Shown here: positions 41,974 through 52,579 of the stretch, piece by piece | Numbering within the stretch: the stretch's first letter is position 1 | Layout of the letters: each line of letters starts with the position of its first letter | Translations under genes and position numbers: made by a program | The notes under the pieces: generated by a model | Database searches by the model: none | What the model saw: the letters and a program-made list of their open reading frames with translations, nothing else | What the model was told of the DNA's origin: nothing | Assembly: GCF_000741175.1 (NCBI RefSeq) | Contig: NZ_JGYS01000001.1 | Span: 62,001-126,000 of the forward strand | Reading direction: 5' to 3' | From: Bifidobacterium callitrichos DSM 23973 | Lineage (GTDB): Bacteria > Actinomycetota > Actinomycetes > Actinomycetales > Bifidobacteriaceae | DNA length: 64,000 bases

Positions 41974-42047
41974 TGCCCTCGGTGGGACTCGAACCCACAC
42001 TGCGCAGATTTTGAGGCTGCTTCCTCTACCAATTGGGATACGAGGGC
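41974..42047 (-). tRNA. tRNA-Leu (CAA), short variable loop
   Basis: Minus-strand cloverleaf: acceptor GCCCTCG/CGAGGGC, T arm GTGGG-TTCGAGT-CCCAC, anticodon loop CTCAAAA giving anticodon CAA, discriminator A, CCA not encoded. The variable loop has only about five bases, whereas bacterial leucine tRNAs normally have a long variable arm. The last anticodon-stem pair is C-T. Confidence 0.82.
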
Positions 42048-42285
42048 GATCCCGTGCTTCGACTCGGACATCGACCGCATTCATAGACCGATGCCCAAAA
42101 GCACTCGTGACAATGTACCACAACTCTCCGACCGCGTTCGCGCGACATGCCGGCCGAAGCCACGGCGCTGCGGCACGGAGACGAGTGCGGCCGACAGCGT
42201 ACTCCAGCGTGGCTCACGACGAATGAACATTCGCGATCTACAATAAATTTGGAACGTTTCTCATGGAAAGGACCGAGGAGGGACC

Positions 42286-42891
42286 ATGAACAACGAGACC
42301 TATCGTCAATTCGACCCGTGGCGTCCCGCGCCGCTCAAGGAGGAGTCGCGGACCCAGGTGATGACCAGCCACTACTTCAACATCGACAGCGTGACGCTCG
42401 AATCGGCGCAGGCCGGCAGCATCAAGCGTACCGTCGTCCACGTGAACAACGGCGATTCCGTGTCGGTCGTCGCTCTGACCGAGGATGGCAGAATCCCTCT
42501 GGTGGAGCAGTATCGCATCCCGATCCACCGTTGGACCCTGGAGATCCCCGGCGGCCACGCCAACACTCCGGACGAGCGTCCGCTCGACGTCGCCAAGCGC
42601 AAACTGCGCGAGGAGGCCGGATACGAGGCCAAGTCGTTCCGTCAGGTGATGCGCTACGCCAACACTCCGGGCTTCACCACCCAGTACACGTCCCTGTACT
42701 ACGCGACCGGACTGACCTCCGTACCGGATGACCGCACCCAGATCGGGCCGGAGACCCCGCGTTCCGAGGTTCGCCTCTACACGATCGACGAGGCGTACCA
42801 GATGGTCGTCAACGGCACCATCATGGATGTGAACTCGATCATCGCGATCCTGCGCATGCATTCGGGACTCTCCGAGATCGAGGGCGACTGA
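42286..42891 (+). CDS. Nudix hydrolase (ADP-ribose pyrophosphatase-like)
   Basis: 201 residues. Nudix fold with VALTEDGRIPLVEQYRIPIHRWTLEIPGGHAN, then a Nudix box (helix VAKRKLREEAGYE) and a C-terminal helix region typical of ADP-ribose pyrophosphatases. In REUXEEXGU the glutamate after Arg is Lys here (RKLREEAGY); the two metal-binding Glu of EE are retained. GAGGAGGGACC before ATG 42286. Confidence 0.85.
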   Translation: MNNETYRQFDPWRPAPLKEESRTQVMTSHYFNIDSVTLESAQAGSIKRTVVHVNNGDSVSVVALTEDGRIPLVEQYRIPIHRWTLEIPGGHANTPDERPLDVAKRKLREEAGYEAKSFRQVMRYANTPGFTTQYTSLYYATGLTSVPDDRTQIGPETPRSEVRLYTIDEAYQMVVNGTIMDVNSIIAILRMHSGLSEIEGD

Positions 42892-43056
42892 CCACTGCGA
42901 TGAACGGCAACCGACGCCGGCACCGCACCGGTATTGTGCCGATGCAGTGCCGATATTGCGTTGCGGGCACGTCGTCCGCGGCCAATCGCGGTTATGCGTT
43001 AAAATCACGAAGCATACAGAATTCAGCCAAACAACGCACGTAGGAAAGGGACTGGC

Positions 43057-43845
43057 ATGGTTGCTAGGAAGACCGCTGATCAGGCTCCGCAGATGGAACC
43101 GGTACTCACCGAGGAGGAGCTCGAGGCCGTGGCTCGCGGCGAAACCGACATCAAGGAGACGGCGGCTCCCGAAGTGGATGAGAACCGCAAGCGCACCGTC
43201 GTCGTGGCCGAGGACGAGTCCGTCAATCGCATGGACCTCGTCGGCATGCTCGAGGACAACGGATACGAGGTCGTCGGCGAGGCCGCCAACGGTGAGGAGG
43301 CCGTCGAACTGACCCGTGCCAAGCGTCCGGACGTGGTGTGCATGGACGTCAAGATGCCGCGAATGGACGGCATCACCGCCGCAGGCATCATCTGCGACGA
43401 GAACATCGCCCCCGTGGTGATGCTCACCGCCTTCTCCCAGCCCGATCTGGTCAAGAAGTCCACCGGCGCCGGCGCGATGGCGTACGTCACCAAGCCGTAC
43501 GAGGAGTCCAAGCTCATCCCGGCGCTCGAGGTCGCGATGGGCCGCTTCGCCGAGATCAACGATCTGCTCGACAACGTCGAGCGCAGCGAGAACAAGCTCA
43601 AGGAGACCAAGGAGGAGCTCGCCAAGGCGCAGGCCGATCTGCAGAAGGCCCAGGACACGCTTGAGGAGCGCAAGCTCGTCGATCGCGCCAAGGGTCTGCT
43701 CATGGACAAGGCTGACTTCTCCGAGCAGGGTGCGTTCCGCTGGATCCAGAAGACCTCGATGGATCAGCGCATCCCGAAGAAGCGTCTGGCCATGGCCATC
43801 ATCGCGAAGTACGGCGATCCCAAGCCTGAGCGCGACGAGCACTGA
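43057..43845 (+). CDS. ANTAR-domain response regulator (PdtaR-like)
   Basis: 262 residues. An acidic N-terminal extension (1-45), receiver (about 46-165) with EDES, phosphoacceptor D97 in VVCMDVKMP, LTAFSQ and KPY, then a coiled coil (LLDNVERSENKLKETKEELAKAQADLQKAQDTLEERK) and an ANTAR RNA-binding module (RAKGLLMDKADFSEQGAFRWIQKTSMDQRIPKKRLA). ANTAR regulators control translation or termination by RNA hairpin binding. It lies 34 bases before polA. Confidence 0.93.
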   Translation: MVARKTADQAPQMEPVLTEEELEAVARGETDIKETAAPEVDENRKRTVVVAEDESVNRMDLVGMLEDNGYEVVGEAANGEEAVELTRAKRPDVVCMDVKMPRMDGITAAGIICDENIAPVVMLTAFSQPDLVKKSTGAGAMAYVTKPYEESKLIPALEVAMGRFAEINDLLDNVERSENKLKETKEELAKAQADLQKAQDTLEERKLVDRAKGLLMDKADFSEQGAFRWIQKTSMDQRIPKKRLAMAIIAKYGDPKPERDEH

Positions 43846-43879
43846 CGGTTCAGGCCCCGATAAGCCCCGATAAGGAATC

Positions 43880-46759
43880 ATGGCGGATATCGAATCCACT
43901 GAGACCACCGAGACGCGCGGAACGCTACTGGTCGTTGACGGCCATTCCTTGGCGTTCCGCGCGTTCTTCGCTCTTCCGGTCGAAAACTTCTCCACAGCCT
44001 CCGGTCAGGCCACCAACGCCGTATGGGGATTCGCCTCGATGCTCTCCCAGGTCATCGAGTCCGAAAAGCCCGATCGCCTCGCCGTCGCCTTCGACGTCAA
44101 GGGCGGCACGTTCCGCAATACGCTGCTGCCGCAGTACAAGGGCACGCGTGACGCCGCCCCCGAGGAGCTGCTCACCCAGTTGCCGCTCATCCAGCGGATG
44201 CTCGCCGCACTGGGCGTCACCTATATCGAGAAGCCCGGCTACGAGGGCGATGACGTGATCGGCACGCTCGCCACGATGGGCGATCACGCCGGATACCACA
44301 CGCTCGTCCTCTCCGGCGATCGTGACGCGTTCCAGCTGATCGACGATCGCGTCACCGTGCTGTACCCCGGGCACCATTTCAAGGATCTCAAGCACATGAC
44401 CCCACAGGCCGTCGTCGCCAAATACAAGGTGACGCCGGCCCAGTACCCGGATCTGGCCGCATTGCGAGGCGAGACCGCCGACAACATCCCCGGGGTTCCC
44501 GGCGTCGGCGATGGCTTCGCGGCCAAATGGATCAACCTGTACGGCTCATTGGACGGCATCCGTGAGCACGCTGATGAGATCGGCGGCAAGAAGGGCGAGG
44601 CCCTGCGCGCCAACATCGATCAGGTGATGCTCAACCGCAAGGTCAACGCGCTGGTGCGCGATCTGGATCTCGGCGTCACCGTCGATGATCTGACCTTCGG
44701 CGATCCCGATGTCGACGAACTCGACGCGCTGTTCAAGCAGCTCGAGTTCGGACCGCGCACGAAGAACCGTGTATTGAAGGTCTTCGTCAGCGGCCGCTCC
44801 GTGCACGGTACGGACGGCAAACGGACCGGAACCGGAGCCGCCGGATCGGCGGGAGCGAAGGCCGAGGACGAGTCAGGCCTGACGATTCCCGAGGCCACGC
44901 ATGCCGCAGGCGCCGAGGACATCGCGCTGTGGGAACGCGAGAACCTGCCGGCTGCGGAGGATGGCGCGAATGATGACGCCGACGCGAACAACGTGCCGAA
45001 CCTGATCATCCACGCGGAAGGCGACGACCGTCCCGGACGCGTCTCGCTCGAGGCGGTCACGCTGCTCGCCGCGGACCGGAACACGGCCCTCGTCCTCGAT
45101 GCGCCGTTCGGCACCGACATGGCCGCAGCGTTGGAAGGACTGCTTGATCGTCATCGTTCGATCCTCGCGGTGCACGGGTACAAGGAGCATCTGCATCTGC
45201 TGGCGGCGTACGGGGTCGACGTGCCCCAGCCGGCGTTCGACACCAAGCTCGCCGGATACCTGATCCGACCGGATTTCCACGCGGACGGTCTGGAACAGGC
45301 CGCCTCCCAGTTCCTCGACCTGCATCTGGACGAGGAGCAGCCCAAGGCCACGCAGGGCCTGCTCGACTTCGACGCCGAGCCGGACGATTCCGCGGATTCC
45401 GGCGACGGCGAGTCGGACGAGAGGCGTAAGCAGGATGCGACGCTGCTGCGCCACGCCGCCATCGTCGCCGCGCTGACCCGTGAGCTCGGACCGAAGCTCG
45501 AGGCGTGCGAGCAGACGAAGCTGCTTTCCGCCATCGAACTGCCCGTCTCCCGTGTGCTGTTCGGCATGGAGAACGAGGGCGCGAAGCTCGACATGCGTCG
45601 TCTCGACGATCTGCGTGACATGTTCGCCGCCGAGGCGAATCAGGCGCAGGAGATCGCGTGGGACAACGCCGGATCGCGCGTCAACCTGCAAAGCCCCAAG
45701 CAGCTCGCCAAGGTGCTGTTCGAGGACATGGGACTGAAACCCACCAAGCGCACCAAAAGCGGTTCGTACACGACCAACGCGGATGCGCTGCAGACCCTGT
45801 ATGTGCGCAACGCGGACAACGATCGCGCCAGCGGATTCCTCGGAGCACTGCTGCGCCATCGCGAGACCAACAAGCTTCGGCAGATCGTCGCCACGCTGAT
45901 CGACGCGGTCAACCCGGCGGACGGGCGCATCCACACCACGTTCGAGCAGACGGTGGCCGCCACCGGACGCCTGAGCTCGGTCGACCCGAATCTGCAGAAC
46001 ATTCCGAACCGCAACGCGGCCGGACGCGAGATCAGATCCGCGTTCGTGCCCGGCGAGGGCTACGAATCGCTGATGAGCTGCGACTACTCGCAGGTCGAGC
46101 TGCGCATCATGGCCCACCTGTCCGGAGACGAGGCGCTGATCGAGGCGTTCCGTTCCGGCGCCGACTTCCACCGCTACGTGGCCAGTCTCGTCTACCAGCT
46201 GCCCGTCGACGAGATCAGCGCCGACCAGCGCAGCCACGTGAAGGCGATGAGCTACGGACTCGCCTACGGGCTGAGCACCTATGGCCTGTCCCAGCAGCTC
46301 AAGATCAGCCCGGGGGAGGCCGAAGGACTCAAGGCCAAGTACTTCGCGACCTTCGGCAAGGTGCATGACTTCCTGGAATCGTGCGTCTCCGAGGCGCGCG
46401 AACGCGGCTACACGGAGACGATGTTCGGCCGCCGTCGCTACTTCCCGGCGTTGAACTCGGTCAACCGCGTCGCACGCGACGCCGCCGAACGCGCGGCGCT
46501 CAACGCGCCGATCCAGGGCACGGCCGCCGACATCATGAAGATCGCCATGATCCATGCCGATGAGGCGCTGCGCTCCGCGGGTCTGAACAGCAGGATCATC
46601 CTGCAGATCCACGACGAACTCGTCGTGGAGATCGCGCCCGGCGAGGCCGAACAGGCCACACGTCTCGTGCGCGAGGCGATGGAGGGAGCCGTGTCCCTCG
46701 ATGTGCCGTTGGACGTCTCCACCGGCATCGGATCGGATTGGCAGCTCGCCGCGCACTGA
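43880..46759 (+). CDS. polA: DNA polymerase I
   Basis: 959 residues. 5'-3' exonuclease domain (1-~310: VVDGHSLAFRAFFAL, GYEGDDVIGTLA), then a degenerate 3'-5' exonuclease region (about 370-570) in which the metal-binding DxE motif is not seen (VLDAPFGTDMAAAL), then the polymerase domain with motif A CDYSQVELRIMAHLSGDEALI, motif B RSHVKAMSYGLAYGLS and motif C LQIHDELVVE. Functions in repair and Okazaki-fragment maturation, probably without proofreading. AAGGA before ATG 43880. Confidence 0.97.
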   Translation: MADIESTETTETRGTLLVVDGHSLAFRAFFALPVENFSTASGQATNAVWGFASMLSQVIESEKPDRLAVAFDVKGGTFRNTLLPQYKGTRDAAPEELLTQLPLIQRMLAALGVTYIEKPGYEGDDVIGTLATMGDHAGYHTLVLSGDRDAFQLIDDRVTVLYPGHHFKDLKHMTPQAVVAKYKVTPAQYPDLAALRGETADNIPGVPGVGDGFAAKWINLYGSLDGIREHADEIGGKKGEALRANIDQVMLNRKVNALVRDLDLGVTVDDLTFGDPDVDELDALFKQLEFGPRTKNRVLKVFVSGRSVHGTDGKRTGTGAAGSAGAKAEDESGLTIPEATHAAGAEDIALWERENLPAAEDGANDDADANNVPNLIIHAEGDDRPGRVSLEAVTLLAADRNTALVLDAPFGTDMAAALEGLLDRHRSILAVHGYKEHLHLLAAYGVDVPQPAFDTKLAGYLIRPDFHADGLEQAASQFLDLHLDEEQPKATQGLLDFDAEPDDSADSGDGESDERRKQDATLLRHAAIVAALTRELGPKLEACEQTKLLSAIELPVSRVLFGMENEGAKLDMRRLDDLRDMFAAEANQAQEIAWDNAGSRVNLQSPKQLAKVLFEDMGLKPTKRTKSGSYTTNADALQTLYVRNADNDRASGFLGALLRHRETNKLRQIVATLIDAVNPADGRIHTTFEQTVAATGRLSSVDPNLQNIPNRNAAGREIRSAFVPGEGYESLMSCDYSQVELRIMAHLSGDEALIEAFRSGADFHRYVASLVYQLPVDEISADQRSHVKAMSYGLAYGLSTYGLSQQLKISPGEAEGLKAKYFATFGKVHDFLESCVSEARERGYTETMFGRRRYFPALNSVNRVARDAAERAALNAPIQGTAADIMKIAMIHADEALRSAGLNSRIILQIHDELVVEIAPGEAEQATRLVREAMEGAVSLDVPLDVSTGIGSDWQLAAH

Positions 46760-46827
46760 GCCATCACTGACTCAGCTCTGACCCATACGGGCCCGAGGAA
46801 GCCCGGACCAGATCAAGGGAGGACATC

Positions 46828-47811
46828 ATGCCGAATCTCAAACAGGTCGTCGACGTACTTGAGAGCCTGTATCCGTTGCGATACGCCGAACAGTGGGATG
46901 AGCCGGGGCTCATCGTCGGAGATCCGGCCCGTCCGGTCACGCGCATCGTCTTCGCCGCCGATCCGACCTCGGCGATCGTCGACGAGGCGATCGCACATGG
47001 CGCCGACCTGCTCATCACCCACCATCCGCTGTTCTTCCGGTCGGTGCATCAGGTGTCCGGACTCGGCTTCCGCGGCGCCATCGTGGATCGTCTCGCACGC
47101 GCCGGCTGTGCGCTGTGGGTCGGGCATACCAACGCCGATGCGGCGTATCGCGGCGTCGCACAGGCCGCCGCGGACGGGTTCGGGCTCGTCGACCAGTGCC
47201 CGCTGGTTCCCATTGACGATCCCGCTTCGCCGCACGCCGTCGGTCTCGGACGTGTGGGACGTCTGGTCGAACCGGTCTCGTTCGAGGCGTTCGCCAGACG
47301 CGTGGCCACAGCCCTGCCCATCGATACCGCGCTCGGCGTGCAGGCGTGCGGCGATCCGGACGCGCCGGTCTCGACCGTAGCCGTGCTCCCCGGATCCGGC
47401 GACTCCCTGTTCGACGAGGTGCGCGCCGCCGGCGTCGACGTGTACGTGACCAGCGATCTTCGCCACCATCCCGTCACCGACGCCATCGAACAGGCGCGCT
47501 ATGAGGCGTCGATGCGTGCCGCCGGCATCGTACTCGACAGGGGAGGGGAGCCGGGCGACGGACAGGTGCGCCCCTGCTTCGTCAACACCCCGCATTCGGC
47601 CATCGAATCGATGTGGTTCCGTTACGCCATCGAGGACGTTCCCACGGCAATCGAACGCGCCTTGGGGGAGCGGCCGGTCGTCGACTGGATCCGACGCAAC
47701 ACGGATCCGTGGACCTTCACCATCCATTCGGGACGGATCGTCACGCCACGCACGCCGGCCACGTCGGATACGGGTGTCGGCGACGGCAACGGCGATGCGA
47801 GGGAGGCTTGA
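46828..47811 (+). CDS. Nif3-like dinuclear-metal-centre protein
   Basis: 327 residues. DUF34/NIF3 family: QWDEPGLIVGD, ITHHPLFFRSV (His-His metal ligands), VGHTNADAAYRGV, VSTVAVLPGSGDSLFDEVRAAGVDVYVTSDLRHH and PHSAIESMWF near the C-terminus. The family binds two metals; proposed roles include GTP cyclohydrolase I-type and envelope enzymes, none certain. GGGAGGACATC before ATG. It is nearly contiguous with the next Nudix gene. Confidence 0.88.
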   Translation: MPNLKQVVDVLESLYPLRYAEQWDEPGLIVGDPARPVTRIVFAADPTSAIVDEAIAHGADLLITHHPLFFRSVHQVSGLGFRGAIVDRLARAGCALWVGHTNADAAYRGVAQAAADGFGLVDQCPLVPIDDPASPHAVGLGRVGRLVEPVSFEAFARRVATALPIDTALGVQACGDPDAPVSTVAVLPGSGDSLFDEVRAAGVDVYVTSDLRHHPVTDAIEQARYEASMRAAGIVLDRGGEPGDGQVRPCFVNTPHSAIESMWFRYAIEDVPTAIERALGERPVVDWIRRNTDPWTFTIHSGRIVTPRTPATSDTGVGDGNGDAREA

Positions 47812-47812
47812 C

Positions 47813-48436
47813 ATGGCGACGGATGCGCTGGACGCCAGTTCCGACGGCATCGACATGAACACGCCCGCGATGGTGATCGACAGCCGCGAGGTGTACCGCG
47901 GCGCGATCTTCCACGTGGACGACATGACCATCGGACTGACCACCAACACGGGCGGTCTCGTACGTATCAGACGGCAGGTGCTCCGGCACGCGCCATGCGT
48001 GGTCATGCTCGTGCACGATACGACGACGGACCGGTATCTGATCGAACGCGAATACCGTGCCGGTAGTGACATCTTCGCCTACGGACTGCCCGCAGGACTC
48101 ATGGACTCGGGCGAGGACGTGGAGACGGCGGCGCTGCGCGAACTCGCCGAGGAGACCGGCGTCGTGCCGACATCCCGCGACGCACTCGACATCGACCACG
48201 TCGGCGACTACTACTCGTCGGAGGGGATGACTGATGAACTCGCGCACATCATGGTCCTCCATCTCGACTCATGGACGCATCGCGACACGCACTTCGACCC
48301 CGACGAGCACGTCGAATCCGCATGGGTGGACTGGGACGACCTTCTGTCCACGCGCATCACCGCGTCCAATTCGATCATCGCCATCCAGCACGAGACGATA
48401 CGACGGCTCCGACACGAATCGAACCGTGTCTCCTGA
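47813..48436 (+). CDS. Nudix hydrolase
   Basis: 207 residues. A complete Nudix box GLMDSGEDVETAALRELAEETGV with all Glu ligands; N-terminal beta-strands VYRGAIFHVDDMTIGL resemble ADP-ribose pyrophosphatases. It starts one base after the upstream stop with GGGAGG in that gene's end. Substrate unproven (ADP-ribose or nucleoside diphosphate sugar). Confidence 0.9.
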   Translation: MATDALDASSDGIDMNTPAMVIDSREVYRGAIFHVDDMTIGLTTNTGGLVRIRRQVLRHAPCVVMLVHDTTTDRYLIEREYRAGSDIFAYGLPAGLMDSGEDVETAALRELAEETGVVPTSRDALDIDHVGDYYSSEGMTDELAHIMVLHLDSWTHRDTHFDPDEHVESAWVDWDDLLSTRITASNSIIAIQHETIRRLRHESNRVS

Positions 48437-48523
48437 TCCCGCGTTCCACGCCGCTTCGTCCACGAAGAAACACCGACTGTTCATACAACAACACATTTCC
48501 ATACGATTTGAGGTGCGATACTG

Positions 48524-50671
<2,148 letters not shown>

Positions 50672-50699
50672 TCGGTAGTCGATTTCTGTCCGTTTGTCG

Positions 50700-50719
50700 G
50701 CCCCCTCGTCAGAGGGGGC
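50700..50719. terminator. Terminator after glgX
   Basis: GCCCCCTC GTCA GAGGGGGC, a perfect 8-bp stem with 4-nt loop, 29 bases after the stop codon. Confidence 0.75.
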
Positions 50720-50830
50720 TGTCAGCGGCTGACTGGAGGAGAGAAGTCGACGGGGAACATCGGTGCGACACGCGGGTTGACGATTCGTCAAACTGTAGTA
50801 AACTCATCATCTGTTGTCTGATCGACACCT

Positions 50831-50918
50831 GCCCGGGTGGCGGAATGGTAGACGCGCTAGCTTGAGGTGCTAGTGCCTATTTTTAACGGGCGTACGGGTT
50901 CAAGTCCCGTCTCGGGCA
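50831..50918 (+). tRNA. tRNA-Leu (GAG)
   Basis: 88-base class II cloverleaf: acceptor GCCCGGG/CTCGGGC, D loop GGAATGGTAGACGC, anticodon stem CTAGC-TTGAGGT-GCTAG (anticodon GAG), long variable arm, T arm CGGGTTCAAGTCCCG, discriminator A. CCA is not encoded. Confidence 0.95.
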
Positions 50919-50926
50919 CGGATAAC

Positions 50927-50968
50927 ATACGGCTGAGGCCTCGTGGAAACACGGGGCCTCAGCCGTAT
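50927..50968 (+). terminator. Terminator after tRNA-Leu
   Basis: Hairpin of 19-base arms (ATACGGCTGAGGCC... with its complement) around GAAA, one or two mismatches near the loop, starting nine bases after the tRNA. Confidence 0.8.
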
Positions 50969-51167
50969 TGCCGCTTCAGTTCCGTTTCCGGAATCCCGAT
51001 CATCTCGAAGGCTCGTGGGCCCGGGGATTCAACGCCGAATCCGGTCGCAGTCGTGTTGAGTCCCGCGTATCCGGTGAACTCAACATGATTGTTCGCGTTT
51101 TGATCAGTTGCGTGATGCTGTTGTCTACTTCAGGTATTCATCGCTGTCGAAGTAGCCGGCGATGTAC
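50969..51167. other. Gene-free stretch between tRNA-Leu and the accessory region
   Basis: No convincing gene, tRNA or hairpin. Short open frames here lack ribosome sites and family features. Composition becomes less regular than the core to the left, fitting a boundary with decayed foreign DNA. Confidence 0.5.
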
Positions 51168-51224
51168 GGTCGGGCCGGCGGGATTTGGACCCGCGACATC
51201 CTGCTAGGGTTCGAGGTTTCTTGG
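51168..51224. repeat. tRNA-3'-end-like repeat, copy A (putative attachment site)
   Basis: 57 bases beginning GGTCGGGCCGGCGGGATTTG and running to TTCTTGG. It matches 63945-64000 almost base for base in its first 37 positions, and 60690-60723 more loosely. On the minus strand it would give a tRNA T arm (GCGGGTCCAAATCCCGC) plus acceptor end (CGGCCCG), but no D or anticodon arm follows. This is the usual appearance of an att remnant at a tRNA gene. Confidence 0.6.
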
Positions 51225-51323
51225 CTCAGGCAGCTGGTCTTGGCTCACCTCGAAACCACTTCAATGATGGTCGTCACGGAAACGCTGCAATGTCATGTGA
51301 TAGATGCCAACATGGCATTGATC

Positions 51324-52418
51324 TCACAGTCTTTGCGTCACCGTGAAATGTTCCAGCACCACAAGGGTGTCGTCGTCGAGAGGAAAGTTCGGGTCTCTGA
51401 ACTCGGCACGGTATTCGTCAGAGTCCCAGAATATCTCGTGGGTGCGCCGCCATTCTGCCGCGGTCGTATCACCTTCGCCTTCGTCAATCGCATGCTGGTC
51501 AGTGACGTCGGCCAGCCGTATGACGGCCACATCGGTGGTGGCCAGCACTGCCACCCCATGGTCGTCGGAGTTCACCAGTACGGACCGGTTTCCGGTTCTC
51601 GGCAGTGGCTCGGCGCATTCGACATAGTCGAGGAGCAGTGCTGCAGTGGCGATCTTAGTGCCGTCGAGAATGAGTCCCACCAGCCGATCGCGTTCTGGTC
51701 CGGGCATCATGAATTCGGCCTTTGGTAGGTTTGCGAGGTCCGATGCTGAATGGAACGGGCGCAATTTACGCAATGTGGGCACACGGGATTGGCCGCGAAT
51801 CCAGTCGGCGGCTTTCGGGTCGATGACGCGGGCAACCCATAGCAGATTTTCCCACTGGAAGTCGAGATACTCTCGTTCAGCGTTAGCATCCGGTCGAATA
51901 AGCGGTTCCTGATGGCTGCATCGGTTGCGCATATCCAGTAGTTGAACGATGTGTGTCTCGAATTCCTTGCGTCGACGCGATTTATAGTATGGCATACCGC
52001 CGTTGGCGCGGTCACGCAGTGCCTTCCATACGGTCGGCTCCAGTTTGCGCACCAGAAGGAACCGCCATGAATCCAGTGATAGTCCCGCAATCACGCGGTC
52101 CGGGGTGATGTTATGACCGGCGTAGCGGATACGTCGTTTGACGCGTTCGACGGCTTTGCAAAATTCGTAGTCGAAACCGAAATGATCTGTTTGGTCGAAC
52201 CAGTCCTCCCGACCGCAGTCGGATGCAAGTCGCGTGGAAATAAAGTTGCGCAGCATGACCTCGACATGCGCGATGTCCTCAAGGTACGCTTTGGACATGC
52301 GTGTATTCCACACATACAGCGCGACCGGGTCCAACGCCGATTCCTCGTATCGGCGCATTCGTTCCGCGGAGAACCAGCTGCATAGATCGAAGGCTGTGAC
52401 TTGCATATTCTCGGTCAT
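51324..52418 (-). CDS. Abi-family (HEPN) protein fused to an ASCH domain
   Basis: 364 residues. Residues about 10-200 match the Abi_2/AbiD-F-like family: ERMRRYEESALDPVALYVWNTRMSKAYLEDIAHVEVMLRNFI, and the HEPN catalytic motif RX4H at R164-H169 (RNRCSH). This fits RNA-cleaving abortive-infection toxins. After a linker (about 210-240), residues about 243-364 look like an ASCH domain: LILDGTKIATAALL, then DEGEGDTTAAEWRRTHEIFW with E313, D317, W323, R324 and H327, and a final VVLEHFTVTQRL. ASCH is a PUA-like fold linked to RNA binding or modification. There is no separate antitoxin gene. No ribosome site precedes ATG 52418, and a possible -10 box lies seven bases upstream. Domain calls are by motif only; the role in phage defence is inferred. 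Confidence 0.8.
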   Translation of the reverse strand: MTENMQVTAFDLCSWFSAERMRRYEESALDPVALYVWNTRMSKAYLEDIAHVEVMLRNFISTRLASDCGREDWFDQTDHFGFDYEFCKAVERVKRRIRYAGHNITPDRVIAGLSLDSWRFLLVRKLEPTVWKALRDRANGGMPYYKSRRRKEFETHIVQLLDMRNRCSHQEPLIRPDANAEREYLDFQWENLLWVARVIDPKAADWIRGQSRVPTLRKLRPFHSASDLANLPKAEFMMPGPERDRLVGLILDGTKIATAALLLDYVECAEPLPRTGNRSVLVNSDDHGVAVLATTDVAVIRLADVTDQHAIDEGEGDTTAAEWRRTHEIFWDSDEYRAEFRDPNFPLDDDTLVVLEHFTVTQRL

Positions 52419-52425
52419 AGTGTCT

Positions 52426-52453
52426 ATACTATGCTGTGCAAGGCCCCGTGAAA
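52426..52453 (-). promoter_or_regulatory. Possible promoter of the Abi-ASCH gene (leaderless)
   Basis: On the minus strand TTTCAC (52453-52448), a 16-base spacer and TAGTAT (52431-52426) make a plausible sigma-70-type promoter. Only seven bases separate the -10 box from ATG 52418, so transcription should start at or near the A of the start codon. Confidence 0.45.
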
Positions 52454-52579
52454 GTCACTCATGCGAAACATCATGAAACTCCGGGGTCAACGTATATCCG
52501 CAGCGGCATTCGCGGTTCCTTTGATTTGGCTCTTCGGGTGTTTGTGTGGGTGTGGATGACTGGTTTGGCCTTCTGGTTA

